Shown: positions 16,942 to 26,685 of the stretch, piece by piece
How the letters are laid out: each line of letters starts with the position of its first letter
How positions within the stretch are numbered: position 1 is the stretch's first letter
From: Mycolicibacterium austroafricanum
GTDB taxonomy: Bacteria > Actinomycetota > Actinomycetes > Mycobacteriales > Mycobacteriaceae
NCBI RefSeq assembly: GCF_902705885.1
Contig: NZ_CACSIP010000045.1
Location: 129,183 to 193,182, forward strand
DNA length: 64,000 nucleotides
Direction: 5' to 3'
Notes under the pieces: model-generated
What the model saw: only the letters and a program-made list of their open reading frames with translations
What the model was told of the DNA's origin: nothing
The model's database searches: none
Made by a program: the position numbers and the translations under genes

Positions 16942-17961
16942 ATGGAACCGGACAGGCAGCGGGCGAACCTGAAGTCGCGGCTGTCGGAACCCGTTCTGGC
17001 GGCACGTGAAACGCTCGAGCGACGCGGCTCGGCACAGTTCGCCCGGCTGCCCGCACCGGTTCAGCAGGGCTGTCGGCTGATCGAACGCACCGGCCGCGAC
17101 ACCATCAACGACCGCGTCCCCGGCCTGGCAGCCGAGGCCGCGCTGTTCACCTTGATCTCGCTGCCTGCGCTGCTGCTGGCGGTCATCGGATCGCTGGGGT
17201 TCGTCGCGGCCGCACTCGGTCCGGCGGGCACCCAGCGGCTGCGCCAACTCGTTCTCGGCATCCCCCAGTCGTTTCTCACCGACCCCACCTTCGCCACCTA
17301 TGAGCGGGTGGTCGATTCGGTGCTCGCCGAGACCCGCGGCGGCGTGGTCTCCGTGGGAATCGCCCTAGCCATCTGGACGGGTTCTCGGGCGGTGAACCGC
17401 TATCTGGAGACGATGACGATCGCCTACGGGCTCGAGCCACGCCCCGCCTGGCGTCGGCGCCTGCTGGCGCTGGGGCTGACCATCGGGGCACTTCTGGGAG
17501 CCGTTGCGGTGCTCCCGCCGATGGTGTTCGGTCCCCGGATCGTCGAATGGCTGGCCCCCGACACCGTCGCGGACACCACGCTGCGGATGCTTGACGTGTT
17601 GTTCTGGCCCGGCGTGGCCCTGCTGGTCCTCGGCGGGCTGGTCACGCTCTACCACATAGGTGTTCCGTGGAAGACCCCGTGGCGCCGGGACGTACCCGGG
17701 GCTCTGCTGGCAATGGTGTTGTGGCTCTTGGCATCTGCGGGATTGCGCGGTTATCTCGCGCTCAGCGTCCAGGACAACGCGGTCTTCCGCCAACTCGCGG
17801 TACCCATCGCCGTTGTCCTGTGGCTCTACATCACGGCGTTCGTGGTGCTGCTGGGTGCCGAGTTCAACGCCGAGATCGAGAAGATGTGGCCGTACCGCGA
17901 TCATCCGTGGCAGCTGCGGCGGCTGCGGCGGCTGCGCCGCACCCGCGACGCCGACGGCTGA
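16942..17961 (+). CDS. YihY/BrkB-family inner-membrane protein
   Basis: This 339-residue protein has about six transmembrane helices and family marks such as LAAEAALFTLISLPALLL, WTGSRAVNRYLETM near residue 150 and YHIGVPWKTPWRRDVPGALLA. The C-terminal tail is a run of Arg/Leu (RRLRRLRRTRDADG). The family was once called ribonuclease BN but is now regarded as membrane proteins without known enzyme activity. It converges with the ClC gene 12 bp away. Confidence 0.85.
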   Translation: MEPDRQRANLKSRLSEPVLAARETLERRGSAQFARLPAPVQQGCRLIERTGRDTINDRVPGLAAEAALFTLISLPALLLAVIGSLGFVAAALGPAGTQRLRQLVLGIPQSFLTDPTFATYERVVDSVLAETRGGVVSVGIALAIWTGSRAVNRYLETMTIAYGLEPRPAWRRRLLALGLTIGALLGAVAVLPPMVFGPRIVEWLAPDTVADTTLRMLDVLFWPGVALLVLGGLVTLYHIGVPWKTPWRRDVPGALLAMVLWLLASAGLRGYLALSVQDNAVFRQLAVPIAVVLWLYITAFVVLLGAEFNAEIEKMWPYRDHPWQLRRLRRLRRTRDADG

Positions 17962-17973
17962 GCGGCCTGCGCG

Positions 17974-19293
17974 TCAGCGCGGGGTTTCGGGCACCATCCG
18001 CTCGCGCAGGCTGTCGTAGATGGGTGGCGACCGGGTGAGCTCGGCGGCCAAGACCGCCGCCGCCGTGGCGGCCAACATCGGGATGGCGACCGAGGTGGTT
18101 GCGGTCATCTCGATGACGATCACGATGCCAGTCACCGGTGCGCGCACGGTAGCGCCGAAGAACGCCGCCATCCCCACCAGTGCCATCGGCAGCGCCAGCG
18201 TCGTCGCGTCGCCGGGCCACACCGCGTCGAAACCGCCGACGAACAGCAGCCCCCACAGTGCGCCGATGGCCAGCAACGGCGCGAACAGTCCCCCGGGCAC
18301 CGCGGCCGAGTACGACAACGGGCCCGCGACAAAACGCACCAACAGATACCCGGCAACGACCGGCAGCACGAGGTACTGACCGCTGAGGATCATCTGGGTC
18401 AGGGGGTCGCCACCGCCCACTGCGAGCGGGTTGACGAACATCGCCAGGCCGATGACGGCACCGATCACCGCGGCTTTGGCCAACGCCGGGATCCGTCGCC
18501 AGCCGGTGACGTGGTCGAGGAACCACAGCACCAGCCGGTTGTACACCGCGCCCAGACATCCAGTCAGCAGGCCGAACACCACGAAGACGGGCAGCCACCC
18601 GAGGTTGGGCGCCTCGATGGACCTGACCAGGAAATCGGGCTCGTTTCCGAGGATGAAGCGCACACATCCCACCGCGCTGGCACACGCCAACAGCGTGGCC
18701 AGAACCGTCTGCAGCCGGAACGACTTCGTCACTTCCTCGAGCGCAAACAGGGTGCCGCCGATCGGTGCGTTGAACGCCACCGCCAGACCCGCCCCGCCCA
18801 CCGCGGTCTGCATCATCCGGACGTCGGACTCCGAAAGTCTCGCTCGCCGTGCCGCTTCCGCGCCGATCGCGGCACCCATGTGCACGGTCGGACCCTCGCG
18901 CCCCAGCACCAGCCCCGCACCGATCGACAACACACCACCGATGAACTTCGCGGGCAGCAGCAGGAGCAGCGGCGGTCGGGCGTCGCCGCGGAACACCGCC
19001 TCGACGTGCTGGATGCCGCTGCCTGCAGCCAACGGCACCCATCGGACGATCAACGCCGCCAGCGTCGCACCGAGCGCGGCAGCCGCCATCGGCACCAACC
19101 ACCCCGGCCCCGGCAACACGTGGGTCCAGTCGACGAGTTCCACCCGCAACCGGTCGGCGGTCTGCAGGCACCAGCGGAAGGCGCCGCCGATGAAGCCGAT
19201 GGCCACTCCCGCGACGATCGCCGTCGCGCAGATCAGGACGGCGCCGCGGATGAAATCGCTGTGCGGGGCGTCGTCGTCTGCGGATTCGGTCAT
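17974..19293 (-). CDS. ClC-family chloride/proton antiporter
   Basis: This 439-residue protein has the three ion-path motifs GSGIQ, GREGPTVHMG (gating Glu) and GGLFAP, and a C-terminal Tyr in PPIYDSL. The inner proton Glu of E. coli ClC (Glu203 in IIEEM) is kept here in FALEEV, so an antiporter is predicted, not a channel. There is no CBS domain. It would exchange chloride for protons, for instance in acid stress. The start lies nine bases after the stop of a small acetyltransferase-like gene. Confidence 0.92.
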   Translation of the reverse strand: MTESADDDAPHSDFIRGAVLICATAIVAGVAIGFIGGAFRWCLQTADRLRVELVDWTHVLPGPGWLVPMAAAALGATLAALIVRWVPLAAGSGIQHVEAVFRGDARPPLLLLLPAKFIGGVLSIGAGLVLGREGPTVHMGAAIGAEAARRARLSESDVRMMQTAVGGAGLAVAFNAPIGGTLFALEEVTKSFRLQTVLATLLACASAVGCVRFILGNEPDFLVRSIEAPNLGWLPVFVVFGLLTGCLGAVYNRLVLWFLDHVTGWRRIPALAKAAVIGAVIGLAMFVNPLAVGGGDPLTQMILSGQYLVLPVVAGYLLVRFVAGPLSYSAAVPGGLFAPLLAIGALWGLLFVGGFDAVWPGDATTLALPMALVGMAAFFGATVRAPVTGIVIVIEMTATTSVAIPMLAATAAAVLAAELTRSPPIYDSLRERMVPETPR

Positions 19294-19302
19294 GAGGCGG
19301 TG

Positions 19303-19614
19303 TTATCCGGGATCGGTGATGTCGGCGTACTCCGGGTGCCGGTCGATGAATTCGGCCACCATCCAGCACGTCGGCACGATCCGCAACCCGGCGGCACGGG
19401 TGGAGCGTAGGGCCTCGGCGACGAGAATCGTGGCCAGCCCTCGACCTTGGTACTCGGGTAGCACCTCGGTGTGCGGAAAGACGCGACTGCCGCCGCGGTC
19501 GTCGAAGTCGGCGAGTCCGACTGGGCGGCCGTCGACCTCGATGACAAACCGGCCGGGCTGTTCGGTGACCGTGGTGGGCGCGCCGGTCCTGTCGGGAGGT
19601 GTTTCGAACGTCAT
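19303..19614 (-). CDS. NATD1/YjdJ-type small GNAT acetyltransferase
   Basis: The protein has 103 residues. The single-domain GNAT core has the acetyl-CoA loop VLPEYQGRGLATILVAEAL, and the typical end IVPTCWMVAEFIDRHPEYAD matches the P-x-C ... HPEY signature of this subgroup. The ATG at 19614 is preceded by GAAGGAG. It is first in a two-gene unit with the ClC gene. Substrate unknown. Confidence 0.85.
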   Translation of the reverse strand: MTFETPPDRTGAPTTVTEQPGRFVIEVDGRPVGLADFDDRGGSRVFPHTEVLPEYQGRGLATILVAEALRSTRAAGLRIVPTCWMVAEFIDRHPEYADITDPG

Positions 19615-19694
19615 GGGACTCCTTCGGGTCGAAGTAGGGACAACCGCCCACACCGCCCTTACTCTAGGGAGACCTTCGGCCAGAGCGAGGTCCT

Positions 19695-21230
19695 ATGCAG
19701 ATCGAGGCGCCCGACCCACACCACCGGGGCGGACCCGACCTCAAGGACAAGGGCCTCTCACACAATGCCGTCGGGGTGCTCGGTGGCACTGTTCTGGGTA
19801 TCTCGTCGGTGGCGCCTGCGTACGCGTTGACCGCCACGATCGGCATCCTCGTCGCCGAAGCCGGGTCGAAGATGGCGGTGGTCATCATCGCCGGCTTCCT
19901 GCCGATGTTCTTCGCCGCATACGCATACCGCGAACTGAACAAGGTGGCGCCGGACTGCGGCACGTCTTTCACGTGGACCACCAAGGCGTTCGGCCCCTAC
20001 GTCGGGTGGCTCGGCGGCTGGGCGGCGGTGGTCGCCACGGTGATCGTGTTGTCCAACCTCGCCGGCGTCGCGGTGCAGTTCTTCTATCAGTTCGTCGGCG
20101 ACCTGCTCGGAAACGACAGCATCGCCTCGCTGTGGCAGAACCCGTTGATCAACGTGCTGACGTGCCTGGCATTCCTGGCCGCGGCCACCGCAATCTCCTA
20201 CCGCGGGATCACCACCACCGAGCGGGTCCAGTTCGTGCTTGTCGGCTTCCAGATGTTGGTGCTGCTGACGTTCGCGGTGGTGGCGTTGGTGAAGTCGGGT
20301 TCCTCACCGACCGGCATCGCGTTCAGCCTCGACTGGTTCAGCCCGGCCGGACTCACGATGTCGGCGTTCATCGCCGGCCTGTCGGGTTCGATCTTCGCGT
20401 TCTGGGGGTGGGACACCGCGCTGACCGTCAACGAGGAATCCCGCGACTCCGACAGCACCCCCGGGCGGGCGGCGCTGCTGTGCGTGTTGTCGATACTCGG
20501 GACCTACCTGCTGGTGGCCATCGCTACGCAGATGTATGCCGGGGTAGGCACCGAAGGGGTGGGGCTGGGCAACGAGGACATCGCGGACAACGTGTTCGGC
20601 GCTCTGGCCGGGCCGATCTTCGGTGAGCCATGGCACCTGGTGCTGTTCCTTGCGGTGCTGGCATCGAGTGCAGCCAGCCTGATCACCACCTTCCTGCCCA
20701 CGTCACGCACGATGCTGGCGATGGGAACCTACGGGGCGTTCCCGAAGCGCTTCACCACCATCCATCCCCGCTTCATGACACCGTCGTTCGCGACCGTCGC
20801 CGCCGGCGTCGGTGCGGCGGTGTTCTATTCGGTGCTGACATTCGTCAGCGAAAGCGTGCTCACCGACACGATCTACTCGCTCGGCATCATGATCTGCTTC
20901 TACTACGGCCTCACCGCGTTCGGCTGTATCTGGTTCTTCCGCCACGAGTTGTTCGTCAGCGCTTACAGCATCACCTTCAAGCTGGTGTTCCCACTGCTCG
21001 GCGGGCTGGGTCTGCTGGCGGTGTTCCTGATCACCTTGCGCGACAGCGCTTCCCCGGAATACGGCAGCGGCGCCAGCATCGGCGGCGTCGGGCTGGTGCT
21101 GATCCTCGGGCTCGGACTGATCCTGATCGGGCTGGTGTTCATGATGATCATGCGGACGCGCCAGCCGGCCTTCTTCCGGGGGGAAACCCTGCGCCGCAAC
21201 ACCCCCGCGCTGATCGTCGAGGAACCCTAG
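19695..21230 (+). CDS. APC-family amino acid permease
   Basis: This 511-residue protein has twelve or more transmembrane helices. The first helix has GVLGGTVLGISSVAPAYALT, the glycine-rich substrate loop of the APC fold, and a later family segment is SGSIFAFWGWDTALTVNEES. It is most like the putrescine/amino-acid group found in actinobacteria. The substrate cannot be told. A methyltransferase gene follows 36 bp downstream. Confidence 0.85.
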   Translation: MQIEAPDPHHRGGPDLKDKGLSHNAVGVLGGTVLGISSVAPAYALTATIGILVAEAGSKMAVVIIAGFLPMFFAAYAYRELNKVAPDCGTSFTWTTKAFGPYVGWLGGWAAVVATVIVLSNLAGVAVQFFYQFVGDLLGNDSIASLWQNPLINVLTCLAFLAAATAISYRGITTTERVQFVLVGFQMLVLLTFAVVALVKSGSSPTGIAFSLDWFSPAGLTMSAFIAGLSGSIFAFWGWDTALTVNEESRDSDSTPGRAALLCVLSILGTYLLVAIATQMYAGVGTEGVGLGNEDIADNVFGALAGPIFGEPWHLVLFLAVLASSAASLITTFLPTSRTMLAMGTYGAFPKRFTTIHPRFMTPSFATVAAGVGAAVFYSVLTFVSESVLTDTIYSLGIMICFYYGLTAFGCIWFFRHELFVSAYSITFKLVFPLLGGLGLLAVFLITLRDSASPEYGSGASIGGVGLVLILGLGLILIGLVFMMIMRTRQPAFFRGETLRRNTPALIVEEP

Positions 21231-21266
21231 GCGCCGGCCGTGACCACAACAGCTTGAGGTGGCGCG

Positions 21267-22289
21267 ATGGATGAGTTGAAACCGGATCGGATCATGGCAA
21301 TCGGTGGCGGCTACGCCGCTTCGAAAGTACTGCTATCCGCGGTCGGGCTGGGGCTTTACACGATGCTTGGGGCCGGAGCAATGACCACGGCCGAGATCAC
21401 CACTCGGCTCGAGCTGGCGCCACGGCCGGCGAGAGACTTCCTCGACGCCCTGGTTTCACTGGACCTGCTGACCCGCGACGGTGACGGCGACGACGCCCGG
21501 TACCGCAACACTGCCGAGACCGCCCATTTCCTTGATGAGAGCAGTCCGGCGTACCAAGGTGGGCTGTTGAAGATCTGGGACGCCCGTAATTTCCGATTCT
21601 GGGCAGACCTGACCGAGGCGCTGAAGACCGGCGAGGCACAGAGCGAGGTCAAGCGATCAGGTCGGCCGTTCTTCGAGACGCTGTACGCAGACCCCGCACG
21701 GCTCGACGGATTCATGACCGCGATGGATTCGTCCTCGCGGCGAAACTTCGAGATTCTCGCCGATCGCTTTCCGTTCGCTCGCTACCGGCGACTGTGCGAC
21801 GTCGGTGGCGCCGACGCACTTCTCACACGAATCGTCGCGGAGGCGCATCCGCACCTGGAGTGCGTCAGCTTCGACCTCCCTGTGGTCACCGAGATCGCCC
21901 GGCGCAAGCTGGCCGACGCGGGGCTTGGAGAGCGGGTTCGCGCGGTAGCGGGCAGCTTCCTCACCGATCCGTTGCCCAGCGCCGACGTGATCACGATGGG
22001 GATGATCCTGCACGACTGGGGTCTGGACCAGAAACAAGCCCTGATCGCCAAGGCCTATGAGGCGCTGCCGGCCGACGGCGCGTTCGTCGTGATCGAATCA
22101 CTGATCGACGACGCGCGACGAAGCAACACTTTCGGGCTGACGATGTCGCTGAACATGTTGATCGAGTTCGGGGACGCGTTCGACTACACGGCAGCCGACT
22201 TCCGGCAGTGGTGCAGCGCAGCGGGATTCCGGTCGTTCGAGACCATTCCCCTCGACGGTCCTTCAAGTGCGGCAGTCGCGTACAAGTGA
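21267..22289 (+). CDS. SAM-dependent O-methyltransferase (acetylserotonin/hydroxyneurosporene type)
   Basis: The protein has 340 residues. An N-terminal dimerisation winged helix (about 10-100) precedes the Rossmann methyltransferase domain with SAM loop LCDVGGADALLTR, acidic ribose contact SFDLPVV and catalytic-base segment MGMILHDWG. Members methylate hydroxyls of aromatic or polyketide compounds. GAGGTGGCG precedes the ATG. It converges with a cytochrome P450 gene, so the two may serve one small-molecule pathway. Confidence 0.85.
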   Translation: MDELKPDRIMAIGGGYAASKVLLSAVGLGLYTMLGAGAMTTAEITTRLELAPRPARDFLDALVSLDLLTRDGDGDDARYRNTAETAHFLDESSPAYQGGLLKIWDARNFRFWADLTEALKTGEAQSEVKRSGRPFFETLYADPARLDGFMTAMDSSSRRNFEILADRFPFARYRRLCDVGGADALLTRIVAEAHPHLECVSFDLPVVTEIARRKLADAGLGERVRAVAGSFLTDPLPSADVITMGMILHDWGLDQKQALIAKAYEALPADGAFVVIESLIDDARRSNTFGLTMSLNMLIEFGDAFDYTAADFRQWCSAAGFRSFETIPLDGPSSAAVAYK

Positions 22290-22316
22290 CCTCGCGGCCA
22301 CGGCGGGCTGTCGCCC

Positions 22317-23657
22317 TCAGGCAGTCACCTTCTCGCACGGCGACAGAGGCGCCACGTACACCCGGGCGCCGTTGGCAGGCACCACCACCGGCGCCCCACG
22401 CGCCGACGGCGACTCCCGTCGACGGCTGTACGGCCGTAACTCATTGTCCTGCAACATCGTGTGCAGCATCGTCGTCAACTCGCACATCGAGAAACTTGCG
22501 CCGATGCACCGCTTGAGGCCGCCGCCGAAGGGTACCCAGCCGTAGGGCGTCGGTCGAGAATCGAGAAATCGTTCGGGCCGAAACTCGTTCGGTTCCGCAT
22601 ACGTCGCCGGATCGCGGTTGATGACGTCGAGCAGCAACACGATCCGGGTCCCGGGTTCGAGAGTGTAATCACCGAGTTGGTACTGCGCTGCTGTCATCCG
22701 CCCGGTGATCGGCGCCGGCGGATGAAGCCGCAAGGTTTCGTTGATCACCGCTTCGGTGTACACGGCGCTTCCGGTGCCCACCTCGGAACGTACTCGTTGC
22801 TGCACGCGCCGATGGTGGCCCAGCAGGTCCACCAGCCACGCCAGCGTCGTGGCGGTGGTCTCGTGGCCGGCGAGCATCAAGGTGATCACGTCGTCGCGGA
22901 TCTCCTTGTCCGACAACCCATCCCCCTCCTCAGTCCGCGCAGCGACCAGCATGCTCAGGATGTCGGTGGTGTCCCGCTGGCGTGTCCCCGCCCGACGGTC
23001 GGCGATCAGCGGCAGGATCAGTTCGTCGATCTTGCCGTTGACGTCGGCAAGGGCCCCCCACGTCCGCAGTGCTCCCAGGCGCCGCGCTGCGTACCGGATC
23101 GGCGTCTCCATCGACAGTGCGAGGTCGAGCAACTCGGCGAACGGCTTGCCCAGCCGGGCGACCTCGGCGGGCTGATGCGCCCCGAAGATCACCTTTACGA
23201 TCACCTCCAGCGTGAGTTCGCGGGCGGCGTCGAGCATCCGGATCGGCGAATCCGCCGGCCAGGTGGCCATCGCGACGCGCGTCGCCTCCTCGATGACCGG
23301 GATGTAGCTGCGCAGGACGTCACCGTGTAACGGCGGGGTGAGCAGCTTGCGTCGGCGCAGGTGCTCGGGCTCCTCCAGAACGAACATCGACCGCCGACCG
23401 TAGATCGCTGCGGCGGGACCGACGCCCTCGCCGCCGAGCAGAATGTCCGGTTTGGCCGTGAACACTTGCTTGGCCAGCGTCGGATCAGCTACGGCGACGA
23501 CCCGCCCGTAGCCGAGAACGGGAAGCGCGACTACCGGCCCGTACCTGCGCGCCACTCGGGACACCAGAGACTGCCCGCCCACGCTGTACGCCACGGCGTA
23601 CAGACCGCCGAAGGCCGTGGACAGCAGTTTCGGTGCCGGCAAACTCGGGGGGCGCAC
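22317..23657 (-). CDS. Cytochrome P450
   Basis: This 446-residue protein has the heme Cys384 in FGGGLKRCIGASF, oxygen-binding helix I AGHETTATTLAW, the ExxR pair in NETLRLHPP and the meander Pro/Arg EFRPERFL. The form resembles mycobacterial CYP135/CYP138-type enzymes. It needs a ferredoxin and reductase encoded elsewhere. The substrate is unknown. Confidence 0.9.
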   Translation of the reverse strand: MRPPSLPAPKLLSTAFGGLYAVAYSVGGQSLVSRVARRYGPVVALPVLGYGRVVAVADPTLAKQVFTAKPDILLGGEGVGPAAAIYGRRSMFVLEEPEHLRRRKLLTPPLHGDVLRSYIPVIEEATRVAMATWPADSPIRMLDAARELTLEVIVKVIFGAHQPAEVARLGKPFAELLDLALSMETPIRYAARRLGALRTWGALADVNGKIDELILPLIADRRAGTRQRDTTDILSMLVAARTEEGDGLSDKEIRDDVITLMLAGHETTATTLAWLVDLLGHHRRVQQRVRSEVGTGSAVYTEAVINETLRLHPPAPITGRMTAAQYQLGDYTLEPGTRIVLLLDVINRDPATYAEPNEFRPERFLDSRPTPYGWVPFGGGLKRCIGASFSMCELTTMLHTMLQDNELRPYSRRRESPSARGAPVVVPANGARVYVAPLSPCEKVTA

Positions 23658-23784
23658 GTTTCACACCATCGCACAGGGTGCACGAACTCGGCCGCTGTTT
23701 CGGTTGGATGCGGGTGATCTTCCTGCCTGTCCGCGATCGCAACACCACGTCAGCAGCCGATCCTGAGCGAGCCGACCCGGCCAG

Positions 23785-24834
23785 TCAACCCAGGGCGATG
23801 GCGGTGACACCGGCCAGGTAGAGACCGATCATCAGCACGGTTTCGAAACCCAGATTGCCGAAACCGTGTTTGTGGCGGCGTAACAGGCCGAGCAACAGCA
23901 CCGAGACCAACACAATGGACAGCGCCACCCACGCTACTTCGCGCGACGCGATCGCCTGGTAGATGCTGCCGTCGCGGTATGCGACGTCCGAAGCGGCCAA
24001 TATCAGTACGTCGTAGGCGTTCCCGCCGAGAATGTCACCCACGGCCAGTGCCAGCGCACCCCGGCGGACGGCTGTCACCGCGACGACCAGTTCAGGCAGA
24101 GAAGTGGCAGTTGCGGTGAACAGCCCGCCCATCAAAGACTGGTCCAAGCCGACGCCTGCGGAGACCGCGGGGGCCACCTGGGCCAAGACCCAGCCGGATC
24201 CGGCGACCAACGCGGCCAGCACCCCGAAGTCCGTCCACGTTCGGAGAACACCGACAGGCTTGGACTGATCGGGAACCTGCTCTTCGAGTGATTCGGTCGT
24301 CAGTCGCGGTTGCCACATCGGCGTCCGTTCGGCCTGCCTGGTCAGCCGGAGGCCGAGTAGGTAGCCGACCACGATCAGCACGGAGACGGGGTGCAGACCG
24401 AACCCACCGAGCCCAGGCAGCGCCATTCCGACAACAGGCAGCGCCAGCAACCCGATCAGGATGACGCCCTGCAACATGTTCGGTTCCGAGGCGGCGGCAT
24501 ACTCGAGATTGGCTCGGCGGTATGCCATATCGGCGATCGCCAGGAACGTGGTCTGCACCGCAATGCCACCGAGTGCGTTGGTGACCGCCAACGAGGCGTT
24601 GCCCTCCCACGCGGCGGTCACCGACAAGATCGAGCCCGACAGCGACGTGACCGCGCCGATGAGGATCGCGCCGGTGAGAAGCTGTCCGAGTCCGGTGATC
24701 TTGGCGATCTGCTCGGCGCGCTTGGTCAGCAGGACGCCGCCGACCGCAACGACCATCGTCGCCATTGCGAAGATCAGCAGGTTGTACGGCAGCAACTCAG
24801 TCAAGGCGAGGGCTTCGTCGCAGCCTCGAAACAC
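23785..24834 (-). CDS. Sodium/calcium exchanger-family (CaCA) membrane protein
   Basis: The protein has 349 residues with ten or more transmembrane helices in two inverted halves. The second alpha repeat is normal (ATSLPELVVAVTAVRRG...LGGNAYD). The first reads AVTSLSGSILSVTAAW, where the usual P-E after T-S-L is replaced by S-G, so one of the two ion-binding Glu is missing. The GTG at 24834 may not be the true start. It follows the formamidase gene on the same strand after a hairpin. Confidence 0.75.
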   Translation of the reverse strand: MFRGCDEALALTELLPYNLLIFAMATMVVAVGGVLLTKRAEQIAKITGLGQLLTGAILIGAVTSLSGSILSVTAAWEGNASLAVTNALGGIAVQTTFLAIADMAYRRANLEYAAASEPNMLQGVILIGLLALPVVGMALPGLGGFGLHPVSVLIVVGYLLGLRLTRQAERTPMWQPRLTTESLEEQVPDQSKPVGVLRTWTDFGVLAALVAGSGWVLAQVAPAVSAGVGLDQSLMGGLFTATATSLPELVVAVTAVRRGALALAVGDILGGNAYDVLILAASDVAYRDGSIYQAIASREVAWVALSIVLVSVLLLGLLRRHKHGFGNLGFETVLMIGLYLAGVTAIALG

Positions 24835-24848
24835 CGTCTGTAACTCAC

Positions 24849-24869
24849 CTCGCGGGCGTGCCCCGCGAG
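24849..24869. terminator. Hairpin downstream of formamidase
   Basis: CTCGCGGG and CCCGCGAG form a perfect 8-bp stem with a 5-base loop between the formamidase stop and the exchanger start. It can end fmdA transcription. Confidence 0.6.
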
Positions 24870-24900
24870 CATTGCGCCTAAACCCGGGGAGGAACCGTGC

Positions 24901-26175
24901 TCAGCGATCGTTGACGGTCGCCTCGAAGCTGGCGTGCGGTGCGCCCACACCCGGGTGGACCTGAACGGGCCCGGCGGCCGAGGGTGCGATCGGGAAATCG
25001 AATATCGCTGTCGGAATGTAGACTGTCGCACACGAATTCGGAATATCGACGACCCCCGAGAGCCTGCCCTCGATAGGAGCGGACCCGAGCAGCAGGTAAG
25101 CCTGCTCCGGGCTGTAGCCGAACTTGGTCAGGTAGTCGATCGCGTGCAGGCAGGCACGCTGATAGGCAAGATCCGAGTCCAGATACTTCTGCTCACCGTC
25201 CAAGGTGACCGATGTGCCGGAGAACGCGATCCACTCGGAGTACTGCGGGTCGGTGTTGCCGGGCATGAAGATGGCGTTCTCTGACACCCCGTAGGTGGCC
25301 ATGCCGCCCTTGATGAGATCGACGTGCAGATCCATGAATCCGCCCATCTCGATCGCGCCGCAGAAGGTGATCTCGCCGTCGCCCTGGGAGAAGTGCAGGT
25401 CACCGAATGACAGGTTGGCGCCCGGAACGAACACCGGGTAGAAGACCCGGCTTCCCTTCGTCAGGTTCTTGATGTCCTGGTTGCCGCCGTTCTCCCGAGG
25501 TGGAGCGGTTCGTGCGGCTTCGCCGGCAACACGACTGAATTCGCCGCCGGTCAGCGTGCCGAGGATCGCGTCCTGAGGTTCGGGAGGCAGGGCCAGCGGA
25601 GGGACGCGGTCCGGGTCAGTGGCGATCAGCGCGCCCTCCCGCGCGTTCCACGTGGCCAGTAGCTCCGCCGACGGCGCGGTACCCATCAGTCCGGGGTGCA
25701 CGATTCCGGTGTACTTCACCCCGGGAACGTGCCGTGACGTGGTGGTCTGCCCGGCGAAATCCCAGATCGCCTTGTAGGCGTCCGGGAACTGCTCGGTGAG
25801 AAACCCACCACCGTTGAGTTTGGCGAAGATGCCCGTGTACCCCCAGCCCTGGCCCGCGAGCGGTCCGGCATCTTCCTGCGGGATCGGTCCGACATCAAGA
25901 ATGTCGACGATCAGCAGATCACCGGGCTCGGCACCCTCGATCGCGAACGGACCGGACAGGCAGTGCACCCCCTTCAGCGGCGCATTAAGGATGTCCTCGG
26001 CAGAGTCGTCGTTGTGGATGGCGCCGTCGAACCATTCCCGGCAGTGCGCTCGGAATGTGTCGCCAGGCTTGACTGTGACGGCGGCGGGAATGTCGGGATG
26101 CCAACGGTTGTGGCCGACGATCTGCTGGTCGGTGAACTTCTTGGTCGAATCGAGGGGAAACAGTAGTTCGGGCAC
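24901..26175 (-). CDS. fmdA: Formamidase
   Basis: This 424-residue protein hydrolyses formamide, and often short amides, to ammonia and formate. It has the family segments HNRWHPDIPAAVTVKPGD, GVHCLSGPFAIEGAEPGDLL, GDLHFSQGDGEITFCGAIEM and a long C-terminal part ending near APHASFEA. Its length is in line with the acetamidase/formamidase family. The GTG start has GGAGGAGG upstream. The FmdB-type gene lies divergently 123 bp away, the arrangement known from amide utilisation loci. Confidence 0.92.
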   Translation of the reverse strand: MPELLFPLDSTKKFTDQQIVGHNRWHPDIPAAVTVKPGDTFRAHCREWFDGAIHNDDSAEDILNAPLKGVHCLSGPFAIEGAEPGDLLIVDILDVGPIPQEDAGPLAGQGWGYTGIFAKLNGGGFLTEQFPDAYKAIWDFAGQTTTSRHVPGVKYTGIVHPGLMGTAPSAELLATWNAREGALIATDPDRVPPLALPPEPQDAILGTLTGGEFSRVAGEAARTAPPRENGGNQDIKNLTKGSRVFYPVFVPGANLSFGDLHFSQGDGEITFCGAIEMGGFMDLHVDLIKGGMATYGVSENAIFMPGNTDPQYSEWIAFSGTSVTLDGEQKYLDSDLAYQRACLHAIDYLTKFGYSPEQAYLLLGSAPIEGRLSGVVDIPNSCATVYIPTAIFDFPIAPSAAGPVQVHPGVGAPHASFEATVNDR

Positions 26176-26298
26176 GTGGCCTCCTCCGTGCTGGCGTCAG
26201 GCGCTTGCTTCGGTGTGGGACTGTCCTTTCGAACGTAGCGCGATCACGGCGACAGCGCCGCAGCACGCATGAATCGAGCACGGCGTTATCGTTTCCAC

Positions 26299-26586
26299 AT
26301 GCCGTCTTATACGTTTCGCTGCCAGCAGGATTGCGCGGACTTTGTCGCGCAACACCCGATAGCCGCGCCACCGGAGACCGCTGTGTGCCCGGAGTGCGGT
26401 GATTCAGCGAGGCGAATGATCGGCAAGCCGGCGCTCGGCGTGGGACGCACTTCGGCGATGCGACTGCAGGATGCGACCCGAGCGTCCGCCGACTCCCCGG
26501 ACGTGGTCACGAACCTTCCGGCCGGCAGCCGCAGGGCAACTCCGATGTCGACCAATCCGCTGCACCGCAAGCTGCCGCGGCCGTGA
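26299..26586 (+). CDS. fmdB: FmdB-type zinc-ribbon protein
   Basis: The protein has 95 residues. The first 45 form an FmdB zinc ribbon (MPSYTFRCQQDC, then AVCPECG). The rest is polar and probably disordered. FmdB was described as a putative regulator of formamidase; here it is divergent from fmdA. The first pair has C-x3-C instead of the usual C-x2-C or C-x3-H spacing. Confidence 0.8.
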   Translation: MPSYTFRCQQDCADFVAQHPIAAPPETAVCPECGDSARRMIGKPALGVGRTSAMRLQDATRASADSPDVVTNLPAGSRRATPMSTNPLHRKLPRP

Positions 26587-26597
26587 GGCGGTTGGGA

Positions 26598-26657
26598 CTT
26601 GTCCGGGTCGCGGTGGTCGGGACAAGGCCACGCAAGACCTCGCCCCGCATCGCGGGG
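26598..26657. terminator. Two hairpins between convergent fmdB and R2lox genes
   Basis: CTTGTCC (26598) pairs with GGACAAG (ends 26626), and CCCCGC (26643) pairs with GCGGGG (ends 26657). They fill the 99 bp between the two gene ends and can stop transcription from either side. Confidence 0.55.
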
Positions 26658-26685
26658 TGATCAGCGTACGTCCGCGCCGGTGTTG

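Noticed and set aside
17864-20626. Very long open frames opposite or across the ClC, acetyltransferase and permease genes (for example 17864-19651 leftward and 18431-20626 rightward)
   Set aside because: They are Arg/Pro/Ala-rich shadows produced by high GC. They overlap genes with clear motifs and have no ribosome site.
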